This document shows, piece after piece, positions 33,336 to 42,572 of a stretch of 64,000 nt of DNA. Below the pieces are notes generated by a model that was given only the letters and a program-made list of their open reading frames with translations, was not told where the DNA came from and ran no database searches. Origin of the DNA: Ascidiaceihabitans sp029251465 (GTDB lineage Bacteria; Pseudomonadota; Alphaproteobacteria; Rhodobacterales; Rhodobacteraceae). A program made the position numbers and the translations under genes. How positions within the stretch are numbered: position 1 is the stretch's first letter; the number at the start of each line of letters is the position of its first letter. The stretch is from NCBI RefSeq assembly GCF_042932805.1, contig NZ_CP170633.1, positions 1,674,001 to 1,738,000 of the forward strand, read 5' to 3'.

Positions 33336-34466
33336 GTGGCGAAATTCGACAGATATATGCTGTCGCAACTTCTGGTGCTCTTTGGGTTCTTTGCCCTGGT
33401 GCTGGTCGCTGTCTTTTGGATCAACCGCGCTGTTGTGCTGTTTGACCGTCTGATCGGCGACGGGCAATCGGCCATGGTGTTTCTGGAATTCACCGCGTTA
33501 AGCCTGCCAAAATTGATCACAACGGTGCTGCCTTTGGCGGCATTTGCCGCGTCTGTTTATGTGACCAACCGGTTGAATAACGAATCTGAATTGACGGTCA
33601 TGTCGGCCACAGGATCTGGCCCGTGGCGTTTGGCGCGCCCTGTTTTGTTGTACGGTGTGATTACTGCGCTGATGATGTCGATCCTGAGCCATGTTTTGCT
33701 CCCCACAGCCCAAGCGCAACTGAACGAGCGCGAAGCTGACATTTCTCGTAACATCACGTCCCGATTGCTGAAAGAAGGCACGTTTTTGCACCCGACCAAC
33801 GGGGTTACGTTTTACACGCGTACGATCGGTGATGACGGCGTTTTGCGGGATGTGTTCCTGTCTGATCGCCGTGATCCGCTCGAGGAAATCACCTACACCG
33901 CCTCTGAGGCGTATCTTGTGCGCAATGACACAGGTGGGCAAACCGGTACGACCTTGATCATGGTTGATGGATTGGCACAGCGCCTTGATACCGAAAACAA
34001 GCAGCTGTCCACCGCGAAATTTCAGGATTTTTCCTTTAATATCACGTCGCTGGTCAAGTCGGACGTCACCAAACCGACGTCTATCCTGCACATGAAGTCG
34101 CATGAATTCTTTGCCGATTGGGATCTGATCAGCGAAGACACCGGTGCCACCAAAGGTCAAATCGCCGAAGAATTGCATGTGCGTTTTGCCCAAGCGTTGT
34201 TTTGCGTTATCGCTGCGATGATCGGCTTTTCGACCCTGTTGCTTGGCGGCTTTTCACGTTTGGGTGTGTGGCGCGAAATCATAGTGGCGTTTGTGCTGCT
34301 GATCTTTATTGACGGCCTCAGAAATACAGTTGCCGCACCGGTGTTGCAGGATGCAGATATGTGGCCGATGATCTATCTTCCGTCAGCTCTGGGGGCTTGC
34401 ATTGTGGTGGGTATGCTAACACATGCCTCGGCCCCACGCTGGTGGCGACGAAGGGTAAGCGTATGA
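33336..34466 (+). CDS. lptF: LPS export permease LptF
   Basis: 376 residues from a GTG start with GGGGGA 5 nt upstream. YjgP/YjgQ family: three membrane helices at the N-terminus (FDRYMLSQLLVLFGFFALVLVAVF; LPKLITTVLPLAAFAASVYV; a third after the NNESELTVMSATGSGPWRL coupling helix), a periplasmic beta-jellyroll (about 130-250) and three C-terminal helices. With LptG and the LptB ATPase (not in window) it extracts LPS from the inner membrane. It overlaps lptG by 4 nt. Confidence 0.93.
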   Translation: MAKFDRYMLSQLLVLFGFFALVLVAVFWINRAVVLFDRLIGDGQSAMVFLEFTALSLPKLITTVLPLAAFAASVYVTNRLNNESELTVMSATGSGPWRLARPVLLYGVITALMMSILSHVLLPTAQAQLNEREADISRNITSRLLKEGTFLHPTNGVTFYTRTIGDDGVLRDVFLSDRRDPLEEITYTASEAYLVRNDTGGQTGTTLIMVDGLAQRLDTENKQLSTAKFQDFSFNITSLVKSDVTKPTSILHMKSHEFFADWDLISEDTGATKGQIAEELHVRFAQALFCVIAAMIGFSTLLLGGFSRLGVWREIIVAFVLLIFIDGLRNTVAAPVLQDADMWPMIYLPSALGACIVVGMLTHASAPRWWRRRVSV

Positions 34467-35560
34467 TCCTGCACATCTATTTCGCGCGCAGGTTTGCGAT
34501 GGCGTTTCTATATCTGACCGGTATTTTCTACGCGATTATCATGCTGTTCGATCTGCTGGATCAAACGCGCAAGTTTTCAGCTTTTGGTGTGACCCTGCGC
34601 CAGCGGATAGAATTGACGTTTTTGAACGTGCCTGAGGCGATCAACCTGATCCTGCCATTGATCATTTTCTTTGCAACCATCGTGCTGTTTTTAGGGCTCG
34701 CACGGTCGTCAGAATTGGTTGTCACACGCGCTGCCGGTCGCTCCGCCATTCGTGCGTTGATGGCCCCATTGGTTGTGGCGTTAATCGTTGGCGTCTTGGC
34801 GGTCAGCATGTTGAACCCGATTGTTGCGGCGACTTCGAAACGCTACGCAAGCCTTGCGGAAACCTATCGCTCTGGTGGTGCATCCGCCCTGTCGATCAGT
34901 TTCGAAGGGCTGTGGCTGCGGCAAGGCAATCTGGATGGGCAAACGGTGATCCGGGCGGCCCGCTCCAATGCCGACGCCTCGGTGCTGTATGATGTGACGT
35001 TCATCGATTTTGCGGGGGAAAGCGGGCCAATCCGGCGGACAGAAGCGGCCAGTGCGGCCCTTGGCGACGGGGAATGGTCCTTGCGGCAAGCCAAAGTGTG
35101 GCCGCTGGTTTCGGGTCTAAACCCCGAGGGAAATGCCGCAACCCACGAAATTCTAAAGGTGCCCTCGACACTTACGCTGGATAGCATCCGCGAAAGCCTT
35201 GGGACCCCGTCCAGCATTTCGATCTGGGATATGCAGTATTTTATCAACCAGCTTGAGCAATCGGGCTTCAGCGCGCGCCGCCATAAAGTCTGGTTTCAAA
35301 CCGAATTGGCGCGGCCATTGTTCTTGATGGCGATGGTTCTGGTTGCGAGCGCCTTCACCATGCACCATACCAGATTTGGGGGAACGGGCACGGCTGTGTT
35401 GTCCGCGATTTTGATGGGGTTTGGTGTGTATTTCATCCGTAGTTTTGCGCAAATCCTTGGCGAAAACGGGCAAATCCCGATTGCTCTGGCCGCATGGGCC
35501 CCGCCGATTGCAGCGATCTGTTTGGCCCTTGGCCCGCTTTTACACTCCGAGGATGGTTAA
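34463..35560 (+). CDS. lptG: LPS export permease LptG
   Basis: 365 residues from ATG 34463, overlapping the lptF stop as ATGA. Same layout as LptF: N-terminal helices (FARRFAMAFLYLTGIFYAIIMLFDLLD, and LILPLIIFFATIVLFLGL), coupling segment RSSELVVTRAAGRS, periplasmic domain with FIDFAGESGPIRRTEA, and C-terminal helices. It forms the permease with LptF. It shares 8 nt with the start of lptD, so the whole lpt set is tightly coupled. Confidence 0.93.
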   Translation: MILHIYFARRFAMAFLYLTGIFYAIIMLFDLLDQTRKFSAFGVTLRQRIELTFLNVPEAINLILPLIIFFATIVLFLGLARSSELVVTRAAGRSAIRALMAPLVVALIVGVLAVSMLNPIVAATSKRYASLAETYRSGGASALSISFEGLWLRQGNLDGQTVIRAARSNADASVLYDVTFIDFAGESGPIRRTEAASAALGDGEWSLRQAKVWPLVSGLNPEGNAATHEILKVPSTLTLDSIRESLGTPSSISIWDMQYFINQLEQSGFSARRHKVWFQTELARPLFLMAMVLVASAFTMHHTRFGGTGTAVLSAILMGFGVYFIRSFAQILGENGQIPIALAAWAPPIAAICLALGPLLHSEDG

Positions 35561-37718
35561 CGTGGTGCGCAATTTAATCCTGTCAGCAGTGTATTTGGCC
35601 ATGACAAATGTGGCGGCGTTCGCGCAGGAAACAACGCCTGTTCCCGCCGTGCTTGTCGCTGATGATGTCAGTCTTAGCTCTCAGCGGGTGTTAACAGCGA
35701 CGGGCAACGTCGAGGCGTTTCAAGGCACAACCCGTCTTACCGCCCGCCAGATTATCTTTGATCAAAGCTCTGGTCAGTTGACCGTTGTTGGCCCGATCAC
35801 CATTCAAGACGGCGCAGATGTGGTCATACTTGCGGATCAAGCTGAACTCAGCCGCGATTTGCAGAATGGTCTGCTGACCGGCGCGCGCATGGTCTTAAAC
35901 CAGCAATTGCAGCTGGCATCGGTCGAAATGAACCGCGTGAACGGGCGCTTCACGCAGCTCTATAAAACCGCCGTAACGTCGTGTGACGTGTGCGATGATG
36001 GCCGCCCGCCGCTCTGGCAAATACGGGCAAAACAGGTGGTCCACGATCAAGCCGAACAGCAGTTGTATTTTGATAAAGCGCAATTGCGCATTCGCAACAC
36101 GCCGGTGTTTTACTTTCCAAGATTGCGGCTGCCTGACCCGACCCTAAAACGGGCGACAGGCTTTTTGATCCCGTCGCTGGCCACAACGTCGCAACTGGCG
36201 ACCGGGCTGAAAATACCCTATTTTATCAAAATTGGCGATCACCGTGATCTGACGTTGACCCCCTATTTGTCGTCTCGCACCACGACGATGGAATTTCGCT
36301 ATCGTCAGGCATTCAGCAAGGGAAATATCAGTTTTGAAGGGGCAATTACACGCGACGAACTACGAGAAGGCGAAACGCGCGGGTATCTTTTTGGCACCGG
36401 TTCGTTTGATCTAAACCGCGGATATGTGCTGGATTTCGACATCGAGGCGACCTCTGATGACGCCTACCTAAGCGAATATGGCTATTCGGACAAAGATCGG
36501 CTCGACAGTCAAATCGCCATTTCCCGCACCCGTCGCGACAAATATGTGCAGCTGTCTTACGTGAACTATAAAACCTTGCGCGACGGCGAAGACAACGAAA
36601 CCCTGCCGACAAACGTGTTTGATGCCACCTACGAGCGGCGCCTTTTCCCGGTTGCCATTGGCGGTGAATTCCGTCTTTCGGGCTATGCCCATTCACACTT
36701 TCGCGATTCAAATGAACCCACGGACGCCAACGGGGACGGCATTGTCGATGGGCGCGATGTGTTGCGTCTGAACATCGAAGCCGACTGGATCAAGCAGTGG
36801 ACGTTTAGCAGCGGTTTGTTGCTCGAGACACAAATCGGGTTTGCGGCCGATGCATTCCAGATCAACGAAGATGACACGTACCCGGACACCGACTCAGCGT
36901 TTTCTCCGCGTACGGCCATCACGCTGCGCTATCCGATGGTGCGGCAAACAGCGCGGTCACGCCAAGTTTTGGAGCCGGTTTTGCAAGTGGCCTATGTCGG
37001 CGGCAACGATCTGGACATCCCCATCGAGGAAAACACGCTGGTTGAATTTGACGAGGGCAATTTACTAAGCCTGTCGCATTTTTCCAGCCCTGACCGGCGC
37101 GATCGCGGCAGATCAGTCGCCGTGGGGGGACAATGGACCCGCTTTGGCAACAATGGCTGGGACACCAAGCTGAGCTTTGGGCAAATTTTCCGCAATGACA
37201 GCGATGATGATTTCACCGACACGTCCGGATTGTCTGGCACCGCGTCGGATTTCTTGCTGGCCGGTCAGATCCGTTCTGACAATGGGCTTTCGATCATCGG
37301 GCGCACGCTGTTTGACGAAAACCTTATCATCGCCAAAGCAGAAGTACGCGGCGACTGGATCGGCAAAAAAGCGCAAATCGGCACCAGCTACATCTGGCTA
37401 ACTGCTGACGCGGATGAAGATCGCGCAACACCCGTGTCAGAAGTGACATTTGACGGATCATACGCCATCAATAGCAATTGGACGGCCAATGCCGATTGGC
37501 GCTATGATATCGAAGACAGCCGTGCCGTCAGCGCAGGCGTCGGTTTTGAATACAACAATGAATGTGTTTCGGTCGACCTGACCATTGACCGCAGCTATAC
37601 ATCGTCAACAAGTATTGAGCCTTCGACCAGTTTGGGCTTTACAGTGTCCTTGCGTGGCTTTTCAGCCAACAACGGATCCACCAACTACGAACGATCATGC
37701 AAGAACCGTACAAACTGA
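35553..37718 (+). CDS. lptD: outer-membrane LPS assembly protein LptD
   Basis: 721 residues from ATG 35553, 8 nt inside the lptG 3' end, with CGAGG just before. A signal peptide ends at about AAFAQE. The N-terminal jellyroll (OstA-like; LTARQIIFDQSSGQLTVVG...) is followed by a large beta-barrel with alternating aromatic strands. Cysteines in SCDVCDD (near 137-140), NNECVS and ERSCKN near the C-terminus fit the disulphide pattern needed for folding. It inserts LPS in the outer leaflet together with LptE, which is not seen here. The neighbour surA encodes a chaperone for such barrels. Confidence 0.93.
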   Translation: MVNVVRNLILSAVYLAMTNVAAFAQETTPVPAVLVADDVSLSSQRVLTATGNVEAFQGTTRLTARQIIFDQSSGQLTVVGPITIQDGADVVILADQAELSRDLQNGLLTGARMVLNQQLQLASVEMNRVNGRFTQLYKTAVTSCDVCDDGRPPLWQIRAKQVVHDQAEQQLYFDKAQLRIRNTPVFYFPRLRLPDPTLKRATGFLIPSLATTSQLATGLKIPYFIKIGDHRDLTLTPYLSSRTTTMEFRYRQAFSKGNISFEGAITRDELREGETRGYLFGTGSFDLNRGYVLDFDIEATSDDAYLSEYGYSDKDRLDSQIAISRTRRDKYVQLSYVNYKTLRDGEDNETLPTNVFDATYERRLFPVAIGGEFRLSGYAHSHFRDSNEPTDANGDGIVDGRDVLRLNIEADWIKQWTFSSGLLLETQIGFAADAFQINEDDTYPDTDSAFSPRTAITLRYPMVRQTARSRQVLEPVLQVAYVGGNDLDIPIEENTLVEFDEGNLLSLSHFSSPDRRDRGRSVAVGGQWTRFGNNGWDTKLSFGQIFRNDSDDDFTDTSGLSGTASDFLLAGQIRSDNGLSIIGRTLFDENLIIAKAEVRGDWIGKKAQIGTSYIWLTADADEDRATPVSEVTFDGSYAINSNWTANADWRYDIEDSRAVSAGVGFEYNNECVSVDLTIDRSYTSSTSIEPSTSLGFTVSLRGFSANNGSTNYERSCKNRTN

Positions 37719-37737
37719 TGCATGAGCAGGATAGCAA

Positions 37738-38973
37738 ATGAGACGTGAATTGAGCAGGACCGGAATGATAAAACGAATTGCACTCGCCGCCGTCACCGTA
37801 ACCGCCTTGGGGTTGCCTGTCGCTGCACAAAACATGTTTGCGCCAGTTGCAAAGGTGAACGACTCTGTCATCACCGAATTTGAAGTGGGCCAACGAACCC
37901 GTTTCATGCAAATCCTCAATGCGCCGGGGGCCACCCGCAACGCGTCAATCGACGCACTAATCGATGATCGTTTGCGTCAGCAAGCCGCCAGAAACGCGGG
38001 TCTGGAACTGACCGCCGAAGGGATCGATGCCGAACTCACTGAATTCGCAGGGCGCGCAAATCTAAGCCAGGAACAATTTATCACCGCATTGGGTCAAGCC
38101 GGTGTATCGTTTGAAACCTTCCGTGATTTTGTTGGCATCAACACCTTGTGGCGTGACTTGATCCGTGCCCGCTACGGTTCACGGGTGCAAATCTCCGAAG
38201 CGGAAATTGATCGCGCGCAGGCCGCCTCTGGCAGTTCCAGCAGCATTCGCGTTCTGCTGTCAGAAATCATCATCCCTGCCCCGCCGCCACAGCTGGCCAG
38301 TGCACAGGCCAAAGCGGAACAAGCCGCACAAGCGAACTCTGTCGCCGAATTTGCCGACTTTGCGCGCCGTTTCTCAGCGACGGCAACCCGTTCGCGGGGC
38401 GGTCGATTGGACTGGGTTCCATTGAACAACCTGCCACCGCAGCTGCGCGGCATCATTCTTGGGCTTGGCGCTGGTGAAGTGTCCGAACCCCTGCCGATTC
38501 CCGGCGCAATCGCCCTGTTCCAACTGCGCGACATTCAGGAAACCGACGCCCCCACACAAGAATTTTCGGCCATCGAATACGCCGCCTACTACATGGCGGG
38601 CGGGCGCAGTCCCGAAACGCTTGTGGCTGCAGAACGCCTGAAAAACAACATCGACGTTTGTGACGATCTGTATGGGGTCGCCAATGGCCAGCCCAAAGAA
38701 GCGCTTGATCGCGGCGCGCTGCCACCAGCCGAAATTCCACAGGATATTGCGATTGAGTTGGCCAAATTGGACGAAGGCGAAGTGTCGACAAACCTGACCC
38801 GCAACAACGGTCAAAGCCTCGTGTTTCTGATGCTATGCGGACGCACCGCAACCCTGAACGAAGATGTCGGTCGCGATGCTATTTCGTCTCAGTTGCGCCA
38901 ACAGCGTCTGTCTGGTTTTGCCGACAGCCTGCTGGAACAATTGCGCGCGGATTCCCGTATTTCACGCCAATGA
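37738..38973 (+). CDS. surA: periplasmic peptidyl-prolyl isomerase / chaperone SurA
   Basis: 411 residues; AGGA lies 6 nt before the ATG, and a second ATG nine codons on is also possible. A signal peptide ends at VAAQN. The SurA N-terminal chaperone domain (VAKVNDSVITEFEVGQRTRF; IDALIDDRLRQQAAR) is followed by one parvulin domain (RRFSATATRSRGGRLDWV; GLGAGEVSEPLPIPGAIALFQL), and a weak second parvulin-like C-terminal segment. It escorts outer-membrane proteins such as LptD. It starts 19 nt after lptD and overlaps pdxA by 4 nt. Confidence 0.93.
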   Translation: MRRELSRTGMIKRIALAAVTVTALGLPVAAQNMFAPVAKVNDSVITEFEVGQRTRFMQILNAPGATRNASIDALIDDRLRQQAARNAGLELTAEGIDAELTEFAGRANLSQEQFITALGQAGVSFETFRDFVGINTLWRDLIRARYGSRVQISEAEIDRAQAASGSSSSIRVLLSEIIIPAPPPQLASAQAKAEQAAQANSVAEFADFARRFSATATRSRGGRLDWVPLNNLPPQLRGIILGLGAGEVSEPLPIPGAIALFQLRDIQETDAPTQEFSAIEYAAYYMAGGRSPETLVAAERLKNNIDVCDDLYGVANGQPKEALDRGALPPAEIPQDIAIELAKLDEGEVSTNLTRNNGQSLVFLMLCGRTATLNEDVGRDAISSQLRQQRLSGFADSLLEQLRADSRISRQ

Positions 38974-39950
38974 AATCACCGTCGCACGCGCCTGTCGTCA
39001 TCAGCTGCGGCGAACCAGCCGGCGTCGGGCCAGAAGTCGCTGCAAAAGCGTTTGATGCATTGAAAAACGACGTGGCAATGGCCTATCTGGGCGATCCACG
39101 ACATTTGCCTGCGGGCACGCCGGTGTCGTTGATCAATGACCTAAGCGAGGCGAACAAGGCCGCGCGTCATGGCTTGCCCGTTTTGGTGCATGCTTTTGAC
39201 GGCGACGCCATTGCTGGCCGGCCCGACCCTGCAAACGCGCAAGGCGTTATTGATGTGATCGCGGCCTGCGTCGACTTGGTGCAAAGCGGTGCCGCCTCGG
39301 CGATGTGTACCGCCCCGATCCACAAAAAGGCGCTGAAGGACGGTGCAAATTTCGCCCACCCCGGCCACACCGAATACCTTGAGGCGTTGGCGGGCAGCGG
39401 ACAGGCGGTCATGATGCTGGCCAGCGACGCATTGCGCGTGGTCCCGACGACGATCCACATCGCGTTGGACCAAGTGGCACAGGCGCTGACCCCCGACCTT
39501 TTGCGTCGCACAATCGAAATTACAAACGCCGATCTGATCGCGCGGTTCCACATTCCCGAACCGCGCATTGCCATAGCTGGCTTGAACCCGCACGCTGGTG
39601 AAGGCGGCGCGATGGGTCAACAAGAACTCAATTGGATCAATGATTTGATAGTCAAAATGCGCGGCGAAGGTTTTGATCTGACGGGCCCCTTGCCAGCCGA
39701 CACGATGTTTCATGCCCGCGCGCGTGCAAGCTATGACGTCGCTGTTTGCATGTACCACGACCAAGCGCTGATCCCGATCAAGACCCTTGATTTTGACCGC
39801 GGTGTGAACGTGACGCTGGGCTTGCCGTTCATTCGAACCTCGCCCGATCACGGCACTGCATTTGACATCGCGGGACAGGGCATTGCCAACCCGACCAGCA
39901 TGATCGAAGCGTTGAAATTGGCGCATAAAATGGCGGGAACCTCCTCATGA
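38970..39950 (+). CDS. pdxA: 4-hydroxythreonine-4-phosphate dehydrogenase
   Basis: 326 residues from ATG 38970 (ATGA overlap with surA). PdxA signatures: SCGEPAGVGPEVAAKAF at the start, TAPIHKKALKDG, FAHPGHTEYLEAL with a metal His, GLNPHAGEGGAMG with a second metal His, and MYHDQALIPIKTL with the third metal His/Asp. It acts in the DXP-dependent pathway of pyridoxal phosphate synthesis. The surA-pdxA-rsmA order is widely conserved in proteobacteria. It overlaps rsmA by 4 nt. Confidence 0.97.
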   Translation: MKSPSHAPVVISCGEPAGVGPEVAAKAFDALKNDVAMAYLGDPRHLPAGTPVSLINDLSEANKAARHGLPVLVHAFDGDAIAGRPDPANAQGVIDVIAACVDLVQSGAASAMCTAPIHKKALKDGANFAHPGHTEYLEALAGSGQAVMMLASDALRVVPTTIHIALDQVAQALTPDLLRRTIEITNADLIARFHIPEPRIAIAGLNPHAGEGGAMGQQELNWINDLIVKMRGEGFDLTGPLPADTMFHARARASYDVAVCMYHDQALIPIKTLDFDRGVNVTLGLPFIRTSPDHGTAFDIAGQGIANPTSMIEALKLAHKMAGTSS

Positions 39951-40789
39951 GCGGCATCGATAATCTGCCGTCGCTGGCCAGTGTGATTGCAACCCACGGG
40001 CTAAGCGCACGCAAATCTTTGGGGCAAAATTTCTTGCTGGATTTAAACTTGACGGCAAAAATCGCGCGTCAGGCAGGTGATCTGACGGGCTGTGATGTGC
40101 TTGAAATCGGGCCCGGTCCGGGTGGTCTGACGCGCGGTTTGCTGGCGTCAGGCGCGCGCCGTGTGTTGGCCATCGAAAAGGACGCGCGCTGCTTGCCGGC
40201 GCTTGCGGAAATCGCTGATGCCTACCCCGGCCAATTGCAGGTGATCGAAGGCGACGCGCTGGCGATTGACCCGTTGGCGCATCTGACACCGCCGATCCGT
40301 GTCGCCGCCAATCTGCCCTACAACGTCGGCACCGAACTGCTTGTGCGCTGGCTGACGCCCAAAGAATGGCCGCCGTTCTGGCAAAGCCTGACGTTGATGT
40401 TTCAGCGTGAAGTGGCGCAGCGGATCGTCGCGGAACCCGGGTCAAAGGCCTACGGGCGATTGGCCTTGTTGGCGCAGTGGCGGGCCGATGCGCGCATTGT
40501 GATCAACCTGCCCCCCGAAGCGTTCACGCCGCCCCCAAAAGTGTCGAGCGCCGTGGTGCATCTGACCGCCCTGCCCGAGCCACGGTTTCCCGCAGACGCC
40601 GCAACACTTTCGCGCATTGTCGCGGCTGGATTCAACCAGCGGCGCAAAATGCTGCGCTCGTCGTTAAAGGGTATTGCCCCTGATATCGAAGATCGCCTGA
40701 TCGCCTCAGGCATCAAACCAACCGAGCGTGCAGAGCAAGTCAGTCTTGAGCAATTTTGCGCATTGGCTCGCGCAGTGCTGCAGCCCTAA
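39947..40789 (+). CDS. rsmA: 16S rRNA dimethyladenosine transferase RsmA (KsgA)
   Basis: 280 residues. SAM motif LEIGPGPGGLTRGLL, the Q/KSLGQNFLLD start, ANLPYNVGTELLVRWL with the catalytic NLPY, and FQREVAQRI are all present. The C-terminal domain ends LARAVLQP. It dimethylates two adjacent adenines near the 16S 3' end during 30S assembly. Last gene of the lptF-rsmA run. Confidence 0.97.
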   Translation: MSGIDNLPSLASVIATHGLSARKSLGQNFLLDLNLTAKIARQAGDLTGCDVLEIGPGPGGLTRGLLASGARRVLAIEKDARCLPALAEIADAYPGQLQVIEGDALAIDPLAHLTPPIRVAANLPYNVGTELLVRWLTPKEWPPFWQSLTLMFQREVAQRIVAEPGSKAYGRLALLAQWRADARIVINLPPEAFTPPPKVSSAVVHLTALPEPRFPADAATLSRIVAAGFNQRRKMLRSSLKGIAPDIEDRLIASGIKPTERAEQVSLEQFCALARAVLQP

Positions 40790-40844
40790 AGTTTGGTTGG
40801 TGACGGTTTCGAGGAATGGCGCGCAGTCACCAAAGACGTGCGGC

Positions 40845-40862
40845 CCCTTTGAATTCAAAGGG
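40845..40862. repeat. 18-bp palindrome between convergent rsmA and DUF4167 genes
   Basis: CCCTTTGAATTCAAAGGG is a perfect palindrome flanked by GGCC and CCGG, which extend the stem with one bulge. It lies about midway between the convergent stops and may end transcription from both sides, though no T-run follows. Confidence 0.55.
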
Positions 40863-40907
40863 CCGGCACAGCAAATTCTCGTATTTTAGGGATAGCGAAG
40901 GCGCAGA

Positions 40908-41480
40908 TTATTCTGCGGCTTCTGGAGCCTCTGGCGCGTCACCGGCATCTGCCGCAGGCTGTTGTGGCTTTGGGGCCCGTGGCTTGCGTGTGCGTGGTTT
41001 CGGTTTCGGCTTGGGTTGGCTTTCTGGTGTTTCAACCAGTCCGGTGTCTTGCGCTGCGGGTGTTTCGACCACATCTGGCTGCGGCGCATCTGCTGGATCA
41101 GATGCTGGGGCCGCTGCGGCATGGCGTTCTTGGCGCTCGACACGGTCGCGCTGATCGCGATCCCGCTCTTGTTGACGTTCGCGGTTTTGGCGTTCTTGTT
41201 CTTCGCGGCGCTGGTCCATTTCGCGCTGCGCCTCGGACAACATCCGCAAATAGTGTTCCGCGTGTTGTTGAAAGTTCTCGACTGCGACGCGGTCATTGGA
41301 CAGATGCGCATCACGCGCAAGCTGGTTGTATTTGTCGATAATTTGCTGCGGCGTGCCGCGCACTTTGCCTTCTGGGCCAGAACTATCGAACACGCGATTG
41401 ACGACGTTGCCGCCGCTGTTGTTATTGTTACTGCGGTTGCGACTGTTCTTAGAGCGCGAGCGTGATCTAGACGATTTCAT
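40908..41480 (-). CDS. DUF4167 domain-containing protein
   Basis: 190 residues. The N-terminus is Ser/Arg/Asn-rich and very basic (about 1-25), then the conserved DUF4167 core: NNVVNRVFDSSGPEGKVRGTPQQI-type block and YNQLARDAHLSNDRVAVENFQQHAEHYLRML. An Arg/Gln/Glu coiled coil (about 85-125) follows, then an Ala/Pro-rich acidic tail with KPKPKPRTRKPRAPK. The domain is alphaproteobacteria-specific and of unknown function; the basic start suggests RNA or DNA binding. Monocistronic, upstream of a 240-bp gap. Confidence 0.9.
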   Translation of the reverse strand: MKSSRSRSRSKNSRNRSNNNNSGGNVVNRVFDSSGPEGKVRGTPQQIIDKYNQLARDAHLSNDRVAVENFQQHAEHYLRMLSEAQREMDQRREEQERQNRERQQERDRDQRDRVERQERHAAAAPASDPADAPQPDVVETPAAQDTGLVETPESQPKPKPKPRTRKPRAPKPQQPAADAGDAPEAPEAAE

Positions 41481-41720
41481 AAATACAATTCAGCCTTCGT
41501 GCCATCCATGGTGAATACGTTTCGCGATGTCCGAACGCGCCCTTTGCGACAATAAATCGGATCTGCGAATGTTGGGCTTAGAGCCGCGCGGGACCGATCA
41601 AACGATCATCCACCGCTGCAACACGATTGAATAAACACGCCAGTCGCAGTTGGGCAAGTGTAAATACCGAACAATCCGCATTTAATCGCTTCAATAGGTG
41701 CATATTTGCTTAATCAAAGC

Positions 41721-42572
41721 CTAGCGCACGGGTTTTTCCGCACAAACCACCCGGTCACGACCATCCAAATCCTGAAGCAGTCGCGTGTTTTGCCAGGCTG
41801 CCGCTTGGAACAAAGCCACAACAGCGGCCCCTTGGGTCGACCCGATTTCAGCCAGCAAACGCCCCTCGGGTTCCAGATACGCCTGAGCGTGATCCGCCAG
41901 AATGCGGTAGCCTGTTAGTCCGTCGGCCTCGTCTGTCAGCGCCATGCGTGGCTCGTGATCGCGCAATTCCGGGGCGACGTCGTCCATTTCCTCACGCGCC
42001 AGATACGGCGGGTTGCTGACAATCAAATCGTAACGCCCCTGCACAGATCCGAACCAGTCGGATTGATGAATGTCAGCGCGCGCTTGAACCTTGGACAAAA
42101 CCGCATTGGCAGAGGCTTGCAGGCACGCCGCCTCGCTTAGATCGGTGCCCGTGCCAACCGCGTTTTCACGTTCCGCCAACAGCGTCACTAGAATGCAACC
42201 CGATCCGGTGCCGATGTCCAATACCGATCCAAAGGGTTCCGCCAAGGCCGCCTCGATCAGAGTTTCGGTTTCGGGGCGCGGGTCTAGAACATCACGGCTA
42301 ACTTTGAAACGGCGGCCATAAAATTCACGTTCGCCAATCAGATGCGACACCGGCACGCGTACGACACGCAGGGCGATCAACTGCTCGAAACGCTCGGCAA
42401 TGTCGGGCGCGATGTCTTCGGGGGCGATCAAGGTGACGCGGGCGGCGTCGACCTTTGCGGCGTGGGCCAATAGAACGCGGGCGTCGCGTGCAGGGTTCGG
42501 AACGCCGGCTGCGCGCAGGCGTGCGGTTGCAGCCACCATCGCCTGGGCCGCGGTCTGCGGGTGCGGGCTCAT
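41721..42572 (-). CDS. prmC: release-factor glutamine N5-methyltransferase PrmC
   Basis: 283 residues. The helical N-terminal domain (about 1-85) is followed by the methyltransferase fold: LDIGTGSGCILVTLL and the catalytic IVSNPPYLAREEM. It methylates the glutamine of the GGQ motif in release factors. It overlaps prfA by 4 nt, so enzyme and substrate are co-translated. The gene starts at 42572. Confidence 0.97.
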   Translation of the reverse strand: MSPHPQTAAQAMVAATARLRAAGVPNPARDARVLLAHAAKVDAARVTLIAPEDIAPDIAERFEQLIALRVVRVPVSHLIGEREFYGRRFKVSRDVLDPRPETETLIEAALAEPFGSVLDIGTGSGCILVTLLAERENAVGTGTDLSEAACLQASANAVLSKVQARADIHQSDWFGSVQGRYDLIVSNPPYLAREEMDDVAPELRDHEPRMALTDEADGLTGYRILADHAQAYLEPEGRLLAEIGSTQGAAVVALFQAAAWQNTRLLQDLDGRDRVVCAEKPVR

